NCBI RefSeq assembly: GCF_002028545.1
Contig: NZ_MWPQ01000019.1
Span: forward strand, 1-64,000
DNA length: 64,000 nt
Direction: 5' to 3'
Origin: Nitrobacter vulgaris
Lineage (GTDB): Bacteria; Pseudomonadota; Alphaproteobacteria; Rhizobiales; Xanthobacteraceae
Shown here: positions 1 to 8,744 of the stretch, piece by piece
Layout of the letters: each line of letters starts with the position of its first letter
How positions within the stretch are numbered: the first letter of the stretch is position 1
Translations under genes and position numbers: made by a program
The notes under the pieces: generated by a model
The model's database searches: none
The model's input: the letters and a program-made list of their open reading frames with translations, nothing else
What the model was told of the DNA's origin: nothing

Positions 1-87
1 CGCCGCATCGCCACCAGATATGATCGTCTCGCAATCAATTTCCTCGCAGCCGTCTGCATCGCTGCGCTGGTCAGTTACTGGTTATGA
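1..87 (+). mobile_element. IS5-family transposase, C-terminal fragment cut by the window edge
   Basis: The first frame reads 28 codons to a TGA at 85-87. The peptide (RRIATRYDRLA, then FLAAVCIAALVSYWL) is the characteristic C-terminus of IS5-family DDE transposases common in rhizobia, where the Y-D-R-L-A stretch lies near the end. The rest of the element lies outside the window, so it cannot be judged whether it is intact. A GTCCGGAC-containing terminus follows at about 84-96. Identification is by recall of the family C-terminus, not by alignment. Confidence 0.75.
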
Positions 88-100
88 GTCCGGACCCTAG
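84..100. repeat. Probable right terminal repeat of the IS5-type element plus CTAG target site
   Basis: After the transposase stop the sequence runs GAGTCCGGACCC and then CTAG (97-100). IS5-group elements often duplicate a 4-bp CTAG-like (YTAR) target, so CTAG is the likely target copy. It contains the TAG stop codon of putA on the opposite strand. The left end is not visible, so both the repeat and the duplication are inferred. Confidence 0.45.
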
Positions 101-3100
101 CCTACTTCGGTCATTAATGCGGCATTGCCGCCGGCGGCTGCGGTATTTACCGTTACGGTCTGTTCGGTGGCAAACCGGGTGAGATAGTGGGGGCCGCCGG
201 CTTTGGGTCCTGTCCCCGACAGCCCATGGCCACCGAAGGGCTGCACTCCGACCACAGCGCCAATCATGTTGCGGTTGACGTAGATGTTGCCGACCTGAAG
301 CCGGTCAGCGACGGTCTCGATCGTATCGTCAATGCGCGAGTGGATGCCGAGCGTCAGGCCATAGCCGGTGTCGGCGACGGAGTCCAACACCCCATCGAGA
401 CCGGAGGCGCTATAGCGCACGATGTGAAGGATTGGTCCGAACACCTCTTCGGTCAGTTGCCGCGCGTCGTCCAGCTCGAAGATATGCGGCGCGACGAAAT
501 TGCCCGATGACGGCGTAAGTCCCGCGAAATGTACCCGAGCCTCGCGCGTCATGCGCGCGATATGCGCATCGAGCCGATCCTTTGCCTCGCGGTCGATCAC
601 CGGGCCGACATGGGTGGCGGGATCGGACGGATCGCCGATCCTCAATTCGCGCGCTGCGCCAACGATCATCTCGATCATGCGGTCGGCCACGTCCTCCTGC
701 ACGAACAGAAGCCGCAGCGCGGAGCAACGCTGCCCGGCCGAGCGAAATGCCGAAGTCACGACATCGTCGGCGACCTGCTCGGGCAGCGCGGTGGCGTCGG
801 CGATCATGGCGTTGATGCCGCCGGTCTCGGCGATCAGCGGCACGATCGGGCCGTCCTTGGCGGCGAGCGTGCGGTTGATCGATCGCGCCACTTCTGTTGA
901 GCCGGTGAAGACCACGCCCGCGATGTCGCGATGCGCGACAAGCGCAGCCCCGATGTGTCCGTCGCCCTGAATGAGGTGAAGCGCCGCCTCCGGAATCCCG
1001 GCTTGATGCAGCAGGTGCACAACTTCCGTGGCGATCCTCGGCGTCTGTTCAGCCGGCTTCGCAACCACGGTATTTCCGGCCATCAGCGCCGCCGTCACCT
1101 GCCCCAAGAAGATAGCCAGCGGAAAATTCCAGGGCGAGATCGCGGCAAAAACGCCGCGCCCGCGCAGACGCAGCGTGTTGCGTTCGCCGGTCGGCCCGGG
1201 CAACGGCTGCGCGTCGCCGAACAGCTTGCGGCCTTCCGCGGCATAGTATCGGCAGAAGTCGGCGGCTTCGCGAACCTCCGACACACAATCATCCAGCGTC
1301 TTACCGCCTTCCCGTTGTAAGAGCGCGATGAAGCGCGCCGATCGCTGTTCCAACAGGTCGGCTGCGCGATCCATGGCGGCGGCTCGCACGGCCGCCGGTG
1401 CGCGGCTCCACGATGAAAACCCACTGCGCGCCGCGGCAACGGCTCGGTTCACATCTTCCGGCCCGCTATCGTTCACCGGCACGATTGAGACATGCTCAAC
1501 CGCGATCTCGGCAACCAGCCGGTTCACCGCGGCGCGCTCGCCGAATTCGACTCCGCGCGAGTTGATGCGCTGCGGCTGGAAAAGATCGCGCGGCAGTGGA
1601 ATCCTCGCGTGCTCGGCGCTGTCGGCGCTTCCTATGATATCGGCCGGTCTGCGCAGCAGCGTGTCTAGCGGCATATTGGGATCGGAGACCGTCGCGACGA
1701 AGGAGGAGTTGGCTCCGTTCTCGATCAGGCGGCGCACCAGATAAGCGAGCAGGTCGCGGTGACTGCCGACCGGCGCATAGATGCGGCAGGCGATCACGGG
1801 GCGATCCTTGCAGAGCGTGGTGTAGAGGGCTTCGCCCATGCCGTGCAGGCGTTGGAATTCAAAGCCGGTCTCTCCGTCCGTCAGTTCGAGAAGCGTTGCG
1901 ACAGTGAGGGCATTGTGGGTTGCGAACTGCGGAAACAGGCGCGGCCGCAGCGTCAGCAGTTTTTTCGCGCAGGCGATGTAGTTCAGGTCGGTCATCGCCT
2001 TGCGGGTGAACACGGGATAGCCGTCGAGCCCGCGCTCCTGCGCGCGCTTGATCTCAGTGTCCCAATACGCGCCCTTCACCAGACGAACCATCATCCGCCG
2101 GTTCAGGGCTCGTGCGAGGTCGTCGATATAGTCGATCACGGCACCGGCGCGCTTCTGATAGGCCTGGACGGCGAGGCCAAAGCCGCTCCAGCCAGCGAGC
2201 GAGCGGTCGGCGGCAATGGCGGCGATCACATCGAGCGAAAGCTCCAGCCGATCGGTTTCCTCCGCATCGACCGTGAAAGCGAGATTGAGCGCTTTGGCGC
2301 GCTTGGCAAGATCGATGGCGCGCGGAACCAGCTCCACCATCACCCGCCCTCGGCTCACTGCCTCAAAGCGCGGATGCAGCGCCGACAGCTTGACGGAAAT
2401 GCCGGGGCGGTCGGGCAGGGTCCTGTCGCCCGCGCCGCGGCCGATCGCCTCAATGGCGGCGGCGTAGGAACTGAAATAGCGGTCCGCATCCGCAGCGGTG
2501 CGCGCGCCCTCGCCGAGCATGTCGAAAGAGTAGCGGGTGCATCCCGCCGAATGCGCGTGCGCCCGCTCGAGCGCAGCCTCAATGGTTTCGCCCAGTACGA
2601 AGTGACTGCCCATCAGCCGCATCGCCTGCCGCGTCGCCGCGCGAATCGCCGGAACGCCGAGCCGTTTCGCGAGCCGCCCGATGGTTCCCTGCGGCGTCTC
2701 GCCCGGTTGGATGACCCGCGCCGACAACCCGAGCGCCCACGCGGACGCGTTGACAAGAAAGGCGCTGGATTTGGTCTCGTGGTGGATGAAATTGCCTTGC
2801 CCGAGCCTGTCCTCGATGAATCTGTCCGCGGTCTCGGCATCGGGAACCCGCAGCAGCGCCTCTGCGAGCACCATCAGCGCGAGGCCTTCCTTGGTCGATA
2901 GTGCAAACTCGCGCAGCATATCCTCGACGCCGCCGAGTGGGTCGTCGTTTTGCCTGATCGCATCGATCAGGCGTCGCGCCGTCCGATCGATCCGCGTTTC
3001 CCGCTCAGGTGTCAGCCGGGCCTCGGCGAGCAGCCGCTCCGCGATTGGCCGGTCATCCGGAGCGTAGGGAACCGAGAACGGCAGTGGAAGCTGGGGCGAC

Positions 3101-3102
3101 AT
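97..3102 (-). CDS. putA: Bifunctional proline dehydrogenase / glutamate-semialdehyde dehydrogenase PutA
   Basis: PutA oxidises proline to glutamate in two steps: an FAD-dependent proline dehydrogenase and an NAD-dependent aldehyde dehydrogenase joined by a substrate channel. It acts at the inner face of the membrane and passes electrons to quinone. The 1001-residue protein has the PRODH barrel in its first ~480 residues and the ALDH domain after ~530, with the catalytic Cys in GQRCSAL near residue 791. The length matches the minimal type-A PutA of Bradyrhizobium (about 999 residues). It lacks the N-terminal ribbon-helix-helix repressor domain of the 1320-residue enteric protein, so regulation must come from elsewhere. 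AGGA eight bases before the ATG supports this start. The stop codon lies in the CTAG next to the IS end. Confidence 0.97.
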   Translation of the reverse strand: MSPQLPLPFSVPYAPDDRPIAERLLAEARLTPERETRIDRTARRLIDAIRQNDDPLGGVEDMLREFALSTKEGLALMVLAEALLRVPDAETADRFIEDRLGQGNFIHHETKSSAFLVNASAWALGLSARVIQPGETPQGTIGRLAKRLGVPAIRAATRQAMRLMGSHFVLGETIEAALERAHAHSAGCTRYSFDMLGEGARTAADADRYFSSYAAAIEAIGRGAGDRTLPDRPGISVKLSALHPRFEAVSRGRVMVELVPRAIDLAKRAKALNLAFTVDAEETDRLELSLDVIAAIAADRSLAGWSGFGLAVQAYQKRAGAVIDYIDDLARALNRRMMVRLVKGAYWDTEIKRAQERGLDGYPVFTRKAMTDLNYIACAKKLLTLRPRLFPQFATHNALTVATLLELTDGETGFEFQRLHGMGEALYTTLCKDRPVIACRIYAPVGSHRDLLAYLVRRLIENGANSSFVATVSDPNMPLDTLLRRPADIIGSADSAEHARIPLPRDLFQPQRINSRGVEFGERAAVNRLVAEIAVEHVSIVPVNDSGPEDVNRAVAAARSGFSSWSRAPAAVRAAAMDRAADLLEQRSARFIALLQREGGKTLDDCVSEVREAADFCRYYAAEGRKLFGDAQPLPGPTGERNTLRLRGRGVFAAISPWNFPLAIFLGQVTAALMAGNTVVAKPAEQTPRIATEVVHLLHQAGIPEAALHLIQGDGHIGAALVAHRDIAGVVFTGSTEVARSINRTLAAKDGPIVPLIAETGGINAMIADATALPEQVADDVVTSAFRSAGQRCSALRLLFVQEDVADRMIEMIVGAARELRIGDPSDPATHVGPVIDREAKDRLDAHIARMTREARVHFAGLTPSSGNFVAPHIFELDDARQLTEEVFGPILHIVRYSASGLDGVLDSVADTGYGLTLGIHSRIDDTIETVADRLQVGNIYVNRNMIGAVVGVQPFGGHGLSGTGPKAGGPHYLTRFATEQTVTVNTAAAGGNAALMTEVG

Positions 3103-3114
3103 CGGTGATTCCTG

Positions 3115-3160
3115 ATCACGATGATTCTGGATTGAATCGATGCAAAATCACGAACGTGAT
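3115..3160 (-). promoter_or_regulatory. Candidate putA operator (ATCACG palindrome)
   Basis: A perfect inverted repeat ATCACG-AA-CGTGAT lies at 3147-3160, and another ATCACG at 3115-3120, both within 60 bases upstream of the putA ATG. Because this PutA lacks its own repressor domain, an external regulator such as an Lrp-type PutR is expected to bind here. The assignment is inference from symmetry and position. Confidence 0.35.
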
Positions 3161-3344
3161 CGATTTCCCGATTTTTGAGCGAGAGCGGTCCCGCTAAGTT
3201 CCGTGCACAAACTTTCCGGTTCTGGTAGCAGCATGTGAGCGGCACGCGTCATCGATAAATAGGATCGCTGTTGCGCCTGCGCGACCCTCTCTCCGCGCGA
3301 ACAGGCTAATCTCAGTCCGGGATCGGATATCAGGTCGAGGGACG

Positions 3345-4013
3345 ATGGCGGGCTTTCCGGAACGACAACATGACCGCGCCCGCGTGCGCCGCCTGTCTCG
3401 TCTGCTTGTGGTGGGCGCGATGCTGCTCATGGCTAACGGCGTGGATCATCCTGTCGAAGCCGCAGAACTCAGTCCGGGAATCTCGCAGCTTTATACCTCG
3501 GTTTCGATCAATCCCCCGACCGCGGAATCCATGACGGTCTGCTACGGTTTCGTCTGCCGGCGTCGCGAAAGTCTTGATTTCACGGCCGCTGACCGTGCCG
3601 CGTTAGGGCGGGTTCTGGCGGCCGGCCGCTCATCGGCCGCTGCGGAACGCCGGGCTGTGCAGAAGGCGGTGGTCTGGTTCGATCGCCGCATGGGATCGAT
3701 CCTCGGAACTGACAGGCGTGTGGCGCGGGCTGATTTCCGCGCCGGCGATGACAAGCACAACTTCGATTGCTGGGACACGACGCGCAACGTGACGAGCCTG
3801 TTGCTGGTCCTGCAGGGCTGGGGGCTTCTCAAATTTCACACCGTGGGAAATCCGCGTTATCGTGGCAACGCGCTTGTCTTGCAGACTCCGCATAACACCG
3901 CAGTGCTGGTGGAGCGCACCACGCGTGTGGAGTGGGTCGTTGACATGTGGACGCGCGGCTTTGCGCAATTGCCCGATGTCATGACCGTGGATCAATGGAC
4001 CAAGCAGAACTGA
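3345..4013 (+). CDS. Exported protein with possible papain/transglutaminase-like Cys-His-Asp residues
   Basis: This 222-residue protein has a hydrophobic segment near residues 18-32 followed by an Ala-rich cleavage-like region, suggesting export or a membrane anchor. I do not recognise a named family. Ordered motifs that could form a Cys-His-Asp triad are visible: DCWDTTRN near residue 142, TPHNTAVLV near 185 and VDMW near 200. This order and spacing resemble papain-like or transglutaminase-like folds. GAGGG lies just before the ATG. It stands alone between divergently read putA and the minus-strand cold-shock gene. Confidence 0.7.
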   Translation: MAGFPERQHDRARVRRLSRLLVVGAMLLMANGVDHPVEAAELSPGISQLYTSVSINPPTAESMTVCYGFVCRRRESLDFTAADRAALGRVLAAGRSSAAAERRAVQKAVVWFDRRMGSILGTDRRVARADFRAGDDKHNFDCWDTTRNVTSLLLVLQGWGLLKFHTVGNPRYRGNALVLQTPHNTAVLVERTTRVEWVVDMWTRGFAQLPDVMTVDQWTKQN

Positions 4014-4192
4014 GAAAATGCCTTCCTGCGCGACTTTGCCACGAAGATTACCCGATCGTCGTCGCCGGCGAATTCAGTCTGCGCGGATAGCGTAAACCTG
4101 ATGGCGTCGGCGGAGCCCATGTCGTTCGCCCGGAATGGATCGCGCCTGCCAGGACGCGCTTTTATCCGAGCCTGAAGGATTGCGTCGGCGCG

Positions 4193-4393
4193 TCAAACCT
4201 TCAGGTTTTCGGCCGAAGTTTTGCCTCGATTGGCAACTTCTTCGAACTCAACCGTCTGCCCCTCGTTGAGGGTCGAAAGACCTGCTCTTTCCACGGCTGA
4301 AATATGGACGAACACATCCTTGCCACCCCCGGCCGGCTGGATGAAACCATAACCTTTGGTCGGGTTGAACCACTTCACAGTACCCTTAGCCAT
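4193..4393 (-). CDS. Cold-shock domain protein (CspA family)
   Basis: This 66-residue single cold-shock-domain protein binds single-stranded RNA/DNA and acts as an RNA chaperone. The RNP1 motif KGYGFI is at residues 13-18 and RNP2 (DVFVHIS) at 26-32; [10 protein letters not shown] is the usual start of the family. A longer upstream in-frame extension exists, but the ATG at 4393 has a GGAGA-like site before it and gives the exact family length. The ~250 bases upstream to the sor genes are gene-free and may hold a long leader, as in other csp genes. Confidence 0.95.
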   Translation of the reverse strand: MAKGTVKWFNPTKGYGFIQPAGGGKDVFVHISAVERAGLSTLNEGQTVEFEEVANRGKTSAENLKV

Positions 4394-4642
4394 TCCCAAG
4401 TCTCCGCAGGATTGAAACAGTCGTCGGCCCCCGGAACCGGCTTGTCCGACGGCGCACAAGATACGCGGTCTCGGTCCGGCTTGATAGATCAAACATGAAG
4501 GCCGGTACCATTTTGCCACAATTCTGAGAGGCCTCAGACCGCCAAGTACAAGGGGTCTCGCCCGACCGGGGTAGCGCCGGGGGGCCACAGCGGCCGGTGT
4601 CCCAAGCTTTCCGGGGGGCTCTCGGCGAATACCCTTGCGACG

Positions 4643-4975
4643 TCAATACGTAGCAGTGAGATAGTCGACGATCTTGCTGATGTCGGTCTCATCGATCTGC
4701 GCGCCGTACACCTTGATCATCTTGTTCACTTCCGCCTGCCAAAAATCCTTTTTGAATTTCGGGCCGCGTGGCTGGGTCGCGATGTAATCCGCCGAATGGC
4801 AGGCCAGGCAATTGTTCTTTACGACGTCGACATTGAGTCCTGGTTTGAATTCGATCGTTTCGCGCGGGAGCTTGTAGGAAAGCGGTTCGGCGATGGCCCC
4901 CGTCGACTCGTAGGCGCAGGCGCTCGCGGCCAGTCCGATGCCGGTCGCGAGGGCAACAACAACTGAACGCGTCAT
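4643..4975 (-). CDS. sorB: Sulfite dehydrogenase cytochrome c subunit SorB
   Basis: This 110-residue periplasmic monohaem cytochrome c accepts electrons from SorA. It has an N-terminal signal peptide (about residues 1-22), a CXXCH haem motif (CLACH) near residue 57 and a candidate axial Met in the KMIKVYG stretch. The ATG at 4975 has GGGAGAGG before it and lies 11 bases after the sorA stop, so the two are probably co-transcribed. A 24-residue N-terminal extension open in the same frame overlaps sorA and was rejected. Confidence 0.88.
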   Translation of the reverse strand: MTRSVVVALATGIGLAASACAYESTGAIAEPLSYKLPRETIEFKPGLNVDVVKNNCLACHSADYIATQPRGPKFKKDFWQAEVNKMIKVYGAQIDETDISKIVDYLTATY

Positions 4976-4986
4976 GAGCCTCTCCC

Positions 4987-6189
4987 TCAAGAGACCGAGA
5001 CGCGAACGGTCTCGGTGACGTTGCGCATGTAACCGGCCGGATTCCACGTGGCATCAGACGGCTGCACCTGACCGCCATCGCTGGTCGCGCGCACCTTCAA
5101 TTCGTGTGGACCGGCAGTGAGCTTGACCGGAACCTTCCATTCGCGGAACGAGTATTTACCGTAGTTCCGGCCGAGCCGCGCGCTCTTCCAGGTCTTGCCG
5201 CCGTCGACTGAAACCTCGACATTCTTGACACCCGTGCCGCCATCGAACGCGATTCCCTTCAAAATTTTTCCGCCGCGCCTGAGTTGCGCGCCCTCGGTGA
5301 CGTTAGTGATGAAGGAGCGGACATTGAGCCTGTTGATGGGGACCGTCGCTGTCGGCGTGGTGCCCGGTTCGACGCAGGCGCAGGCATTGTCGGGAATGCG
5401 ATAGGCCGTCTTCATCCAGAAATTGTCATAGATGCTGTCGATGACAGTGATCTCATTGAGGTGCTTTATCCAGTAGGTGCCGTAATATCCGGGAACGACC
5501 AGCCGAAGCGGAAAGCCGTTGAGAAACGGCAGGTCTCTTCCATTCATCAAATAGGCCAGCATGACCTCGCCGTCGCGTGCGTGATCGACATCAAGCGCCT
5601 TGGCAAAATCCGGGGTCTTGTCGCTGACGGGGCCATCCATGCCCCCGAAAACCACTTGCTTGGCATCGTGCTGTACGCCGGCCTGATCGAGCAGGGTCTT
5701 GAGCGAAACGCCGCGCCAGCGTGCGTTGCCCATCGCTCCGTGACCGAGCTGGCCGCCTGCGACGCGGGGATTGACGAATCCGCGGCTGTTGCCCGAGCAC
5801 TGATTGACCGCGACGATCTCCGTCTGCTTCATCTTTTTGATGTCCTTAAGCGATAGCTTGAGCGGACGATCAACCTTGCCCTTGATCTCGAGCGTGAAGG
5901 TGTCGGGATCGATGTTGAGCGGGATGTCGGCAAGATGATAGCGGACAAAGAAGGCGTCGTTCGGCGTGATGGGGCCTTCGTTGAAAACCGAGAACGGTGT
6001 TTCGAGTTGTGGTGGCCGGCTGGTGATTCCGATCATCGGACGCTTCTGTGGATATTTGACCAGTGGACGTTCGCCGTTGTCGAAGGGCATCGTCACGCTG
6101 TCGAGCGCCAAGGCTTTGAAAGGGGTCAGGCCGATGCTAAGCGTCAGTCCAGCGCCGATGCGTTTCAGCATTTCTCGTCTGTCGAGCAT
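4987..6189 (-). CDS. sorA: Sulfite dehydrogenase molybdenum subunit SorA
   Basis: This periplasmic molybdopterin enzyme oxidises sulfite to sulfate. The N-terminus carries a twin-arginine-type signal (DRREMLKRIG), as expected for a cofactor-loaded exported enzyme. The oxidoreductase molybdopterin domain holds the Mo-ligating Cys in NQCSGNSRG (C131), and a Mo-cofactor dimerisation domain follows in the C-terminal third. The start at 6189 is chosen because GGAGG stands 6 bases before it; an ATG 27 bases further upstream lacks a site. The cytochrome partner sorB follows directly. The pair detoxifies sulfite or draws energy from it. Confidence 0.93.
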   Translation of the reverse strand: MLDRREMLKRIGAGLTLSIGLTPFKALALDSVTMPFDNGERPLVKYPQKRPMIGITSRPPQLETPFSVFNEGPITPNDAFFVRYHLADIPLNIDPDTFTLEIKGKVDRPLKLSLKDIKKMKQTEIVAVNQCSGNSRGFVNPRVAGGQLGHGAMGNARWRGVSLKTLLDQAGVQHDAKQVVFGGMDGPVSDKTPDFAKALDVDHARDGEVMLAYLMNGRDLPFLNGFPLRLVVPGYYGTYWIKHLNEITVIDSIYDNFWMKTAYRIPDNACACVEPGTTPTATVPINRLNVRSFITNVTEGAQLRRGGKILKGIAFDGGTGVKNVEVSVDGGKTWKSARLGRNYGKYSFREWKVPVKLTAGPHELKVRATSDGGQVQPSDATWNPAGYMRNVTETVRVSVS

Positions 6190-6368
6190 TGGCTTCCTCC
6201 GAAGCTTTATTGACATGGCCCGTCATCACGGATCACAACTCTGCAAGTTTGTCACCGGACAGCGGCAAGTCAATCGACGAGTTCCGAATATGCCGTTCGA
6301 TGCGATCGATGGATCGGATCGCGAGATTTTGATGCGGCGGTATGACAACAGCCCGTTGCTCTCAACGT

Positions 6369-6403
6369 AAAAACCCCGGCCGCTGGGCGGCCGGAGCTTT
6401 TTG
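6369..6403 (-). terminator. Rho-independent terminator after the His/Gly-rich gene (probably bidirectional)
   Basis: An 8-bp perfect stem CCGGCCGC/GCGGCCGG (6376-6383 and 6387-6394) with a 3-base loop is flanked by A-runs on the left and T-runs on the right. It can therefore end transcription in either direction. It sits 20 bases after the stop codon of the minus-strand gene at 6423-6683. Confidence 0.85.
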
Positions 6404-6422
6404 ACCGGACAGGAAGGTGCGA

Positions 6423-6683
6423 TTAGTCGCAGACGTTGATGGTCCGCAGGCGGAAGCCGAACGGGGTCGGCACGCGGCGCACGACGTAGCAGCCGTCGTC
6501 GTAACCGCCGATATAGGCAACGCCGAAACCGTGGCCGAAATGGCCGTGGCCGAAGTGGTGACCGTGATGCCATCCACCGTGTCCTCCGCCATGCCAACCG
6601 TGAGCCGAAGCGGCGGTCGGAGACAGCGTCATCGCGCTGAGGGATGCTGCGGCAACAAGCCCGAGAGCAATCTTACGAAACAT
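6423..6683 (-). CDS. Small secreted His/Gly-rich protein
   Basis: This 86-residue protein has a clear signal peptide (MFRKIALGLVAAASLSAM, cleavage near ASAHG). The mature region is rich in Gly and His (HGWHGGGHGG, HHGHHFGHGHFGHG) and ends in a more ordered segment with two Cys (DDGCYVVRR and NVCD). AGGAGAACGACC precedes the ATG. Such proteins are widespread in Bradyrhizobium relatives without known function. The His-rich segment could bind metal (inference). Confidence 0.85.
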   Translation of the reverse strand: MFRKIALGLVAAASLSAMTLSPTAASAHGWHGGGHGGWHHGHHFGHGHFGHGFGVAYIGGYDDGCYVVRRVPTPFGFRLRTINVCD

Positions 6684-7015
6684 GGTCGTTCTCCTTTTAG
6701 ATGAAGCGTGGGATGCGCGGGTTTCAGGTTCAAAGCGATTTTCAGTTTCCAGTTGCGGGCTCTTGCTTGGTCTCGCTCTTGCCCGTCGCAAGTTCGTCGC
6801 TTGCTTTGAAAAGGCGGTTCGAAGAATCCGGCCGACATTTTTCTGAATGGACGTTCAGACAAGTGGGGTTTCGAGCCCTATGCGTGTGCGAAATCTCACA
6901 CGGTGCGAATGCCGCTGAAAAATATGCGTGAACCAAGCGGCGACGGGCCGACCTCGCCCTAGATTGACACCGAGGACCGGGTGGTCAAGAAACGCGAGGA
7001 AGCTGCCGGAGAACC
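6684..7015. other. Divergent intergenic region, no gene seen
   Basis: These 332 bases separate the minus-strand His/Gly-rich gene from the plus-strand GT39 gene and should hold both promoters. Short open frames here have no ribosome site or protein-like composition. I found no clear palindrome, terminator or sigma-factor signature. Confidence 0.6.
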
Positions 7016-8689
7016 ATGCGAGGACGCGCGACAGGTGTAATCCTCGACATCCAGATGACAATCGCACAGTCCGATAAACCCGCGTTGCCACCGGAGCGTC
7101 CCGCGCTTTCGTCGCTGCTTTGGGTCGCGGCATTGATCGCTGTGATGACCGCGATGCGATGCGTCTTTGCCGGCACGCTGGATCTGCGCACCGACGAGGC
7201 CTATTACTGGACCTGGTCAAAGGAAAGCGCGCTGTCCTTCCTCGATCATCCTCCGATGATTGCGTGGTTCATTCGTTTCGGTACCGCGATTTTCGGCGAT
7301 ACAAATTTCGGCGTCAGGTTTGCCGGGCTGCTGGCGATGCCGATCTCACAATTGCTGCTTGCCGACATCGTTCGCCGAGTCACGCACGACATCCGTGCCG
7401 CCATGCTGGCGGTTCTGATGATGGAAGCGGCGCTGTACTACGGCCTGCTGATGGCGAAGGTCGCGCCCGACATTGCGCTGATTCCGTTTGAACTGGCGAT
7501 GGTCTGGTCGCTGGTGAGGCTCACGGAGAGCGGCGACGCGCGCTGGTGGCTCGCGGCCGGTGTTTTCGGGGGGCTCTCTCTGCTGTCGAAGCTGACTGCT
7601 TTGATGCTGATTCCCGCCATTGCCGCCTTCATCCTCGTGCCGGACTGGCGTTGGCGCTGGCTACGCAGTCCGTACCCATGGACCGCGGCGTTGATAGCTG
7701 TTGCGGTGTTCTCACCGGTCCTGATCTGGAACGGGATGCACGACTGGGCCTCGTTCAGGTTTCAGTTCGTTCGTGCGACATCGGAACATGATCTTACACT
7801 TCGCACGCTCGGCGATTACATCGGCCTTCAGTTCGGTCAGGTCGGACCGATCCTGCTGCCTGTGGTGCTGTTCGCGGTAGGCGTCACGGCATGGCGTGGC
7901 TACCGGCATCGCGATCCCGTCGCCGTGCTGTTGTCTACCGCCGTACTCGTACCGTTCGGGTATTTTCTCTGGAAATCGCTGACGCTTCGGGTCGGCGACA
8001 CCTGGCCGATGTTCATCTGGCCGTTGGGTTTCGCGGCGGCGGCGATCGACATTGCAATGCGACGGCGCGAAAACTGGCCGGCGTGGATGCTGAAATGGTC
8101 AACGTTCTGGGCCAACGCCGCGATTGTGTCGGGTCTCTGTCTCGTCGTCGCGATCTTTCTTTATTACACCGTCAGTCCGTGGAATTTCATCGGCAAGACC
8201 GATCCGATCGGCGGTGAGGCGGGATTCGCGCAGGTCGCGAGCCGCGCTGAAAGCGAAATGCAAAACTCCGGTGCAACCTGGATCGCAACAGTCGACTACC
8301 GCGTTTATGCGATGCTGCGCTGGTATCTCAGGGATCGCGTGCCGGTGATCCAGATCAATGAGCGCAGTCGTTTCTTAGGCTTTCGGGATCCGGGTTGCGA
8401 CATGATTGCCGGGCATGCCGGGCTCTATGTCGCCCGGGAGCCGGATGATGCCTCGATTCTGGCCTCGACCGCGGCGGTGCTCACGCCCCTCGGTCAGGTT
8501 CAACGGACCTGGCGTGGGCGGGTCATGGACACCTATGTGCTGGAAAAGCTGACGGGCTGGACGCCCGATCTCTCGCCGCCGCCGGCCTCGCCGTTTTACA
8601 AATGGCGACAACTAGCCGAGGGCGGGGCGGTTTGCCGTCTAGGGTCTATTTCAACAGGAGCGAATCAGACTCTAGCCGCATCCTTGTGA
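7016..8689 (+). CDS. GT39-family membrane glycosyltransferase (ArnT/PMT-like)
   Basis: This 557-residue polytopic protein belongs to the dolichyl/undecaprenyl-phosphate-sugar glycosyltransferases (GT-C fold). The family signature is visible: a DEAYYWTWS acidic motif in the first periplasmic loop after TM1, followed by FLDHPPMIAWF, then about ten hydrophobic segments and a soluble C-terminal part. Such enzymes move a sugar from a lipid carrier to lipid A, protein or another envelope acceptor; the acceptor here is unknown. GGAGAA before the ATG supports 7016. A second ATG at 7055 is possible but has no site. It has no operon partner. Confidence 0.85.
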   Translation: MRGRATGVILDIQMTIAQSDKPALPPERPALSSLLWVAALIAVMTAMRCVFAGTLDLRTDEAYYWTWSKESALSFLDHPPMIAWFIRFGTAIFGDTNFGVRFAGLLAMPISQLLLADIVRRVTHDIRAAMLAVLMMEAALYYGLLMAKVAPDIALIPFELAMVWSLVRLTESGDARWWLAAGVFGGLSLLSKLTALMLIPAIAAFILVPDWRWRWLRSPYPWTAALIAVAVFSPVLIWNGMHDWASFRFQFVRATSEHDLTLRTLGDYIGLQFGQVGPILLPVVLFAVGVTAWRGYRHRDPVAVLLSTAVLVPFGYFLWKSLTLRVGDTWPMFIWPLGFAAAAIDIAMRRRENWPAWMLKWSTFWANAAIVSGLCLVVAIFLYYTVSPWNFIGKTDPIGGEAGFAQVASRAESEMQNSGATWIATVDYRVYAMLRWYLRDRVPVIQINERSRFLGFRDPGCDMIAGHAGLYVAREPDDASILASTAAVLTPLGQVQRTWRGRVMDTYVLEKLTGWTPDLSPPPASPFYKWRQLAEGGAVCRLGSISTGANQTLAASL

Positions 8690-8740
8690 GAGAGGATGAT
8701 CTTATCCGAAAACCGGTACTCACTTTTGCGGAATACGCGC
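8690..8740. repeat. REP-like dispersed element (degenerate copy)
   Basis: The segment with GGATGATCTTATCCGAAAA and ACCGGTACTCACTTTTGCGG resembles a short intergenic repeat often seen in Bradyrhizobiaceae genomes. GGATGATCTTATCC contains a small dyad. It fills the gap between convergent genes, a typical place for such elements. No second copy was found in this window, so the call rests on recall. Confidence 0.4.
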
Positions 8741-8744
8741 TAAC

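Noticed and set aside
1759-2901. 380-codon open frame on the plus strand
   Set aside because: It lies entirely inside putA on the other strand, has no ribosome site, and its composition is that of a high-GC antisense shadow.
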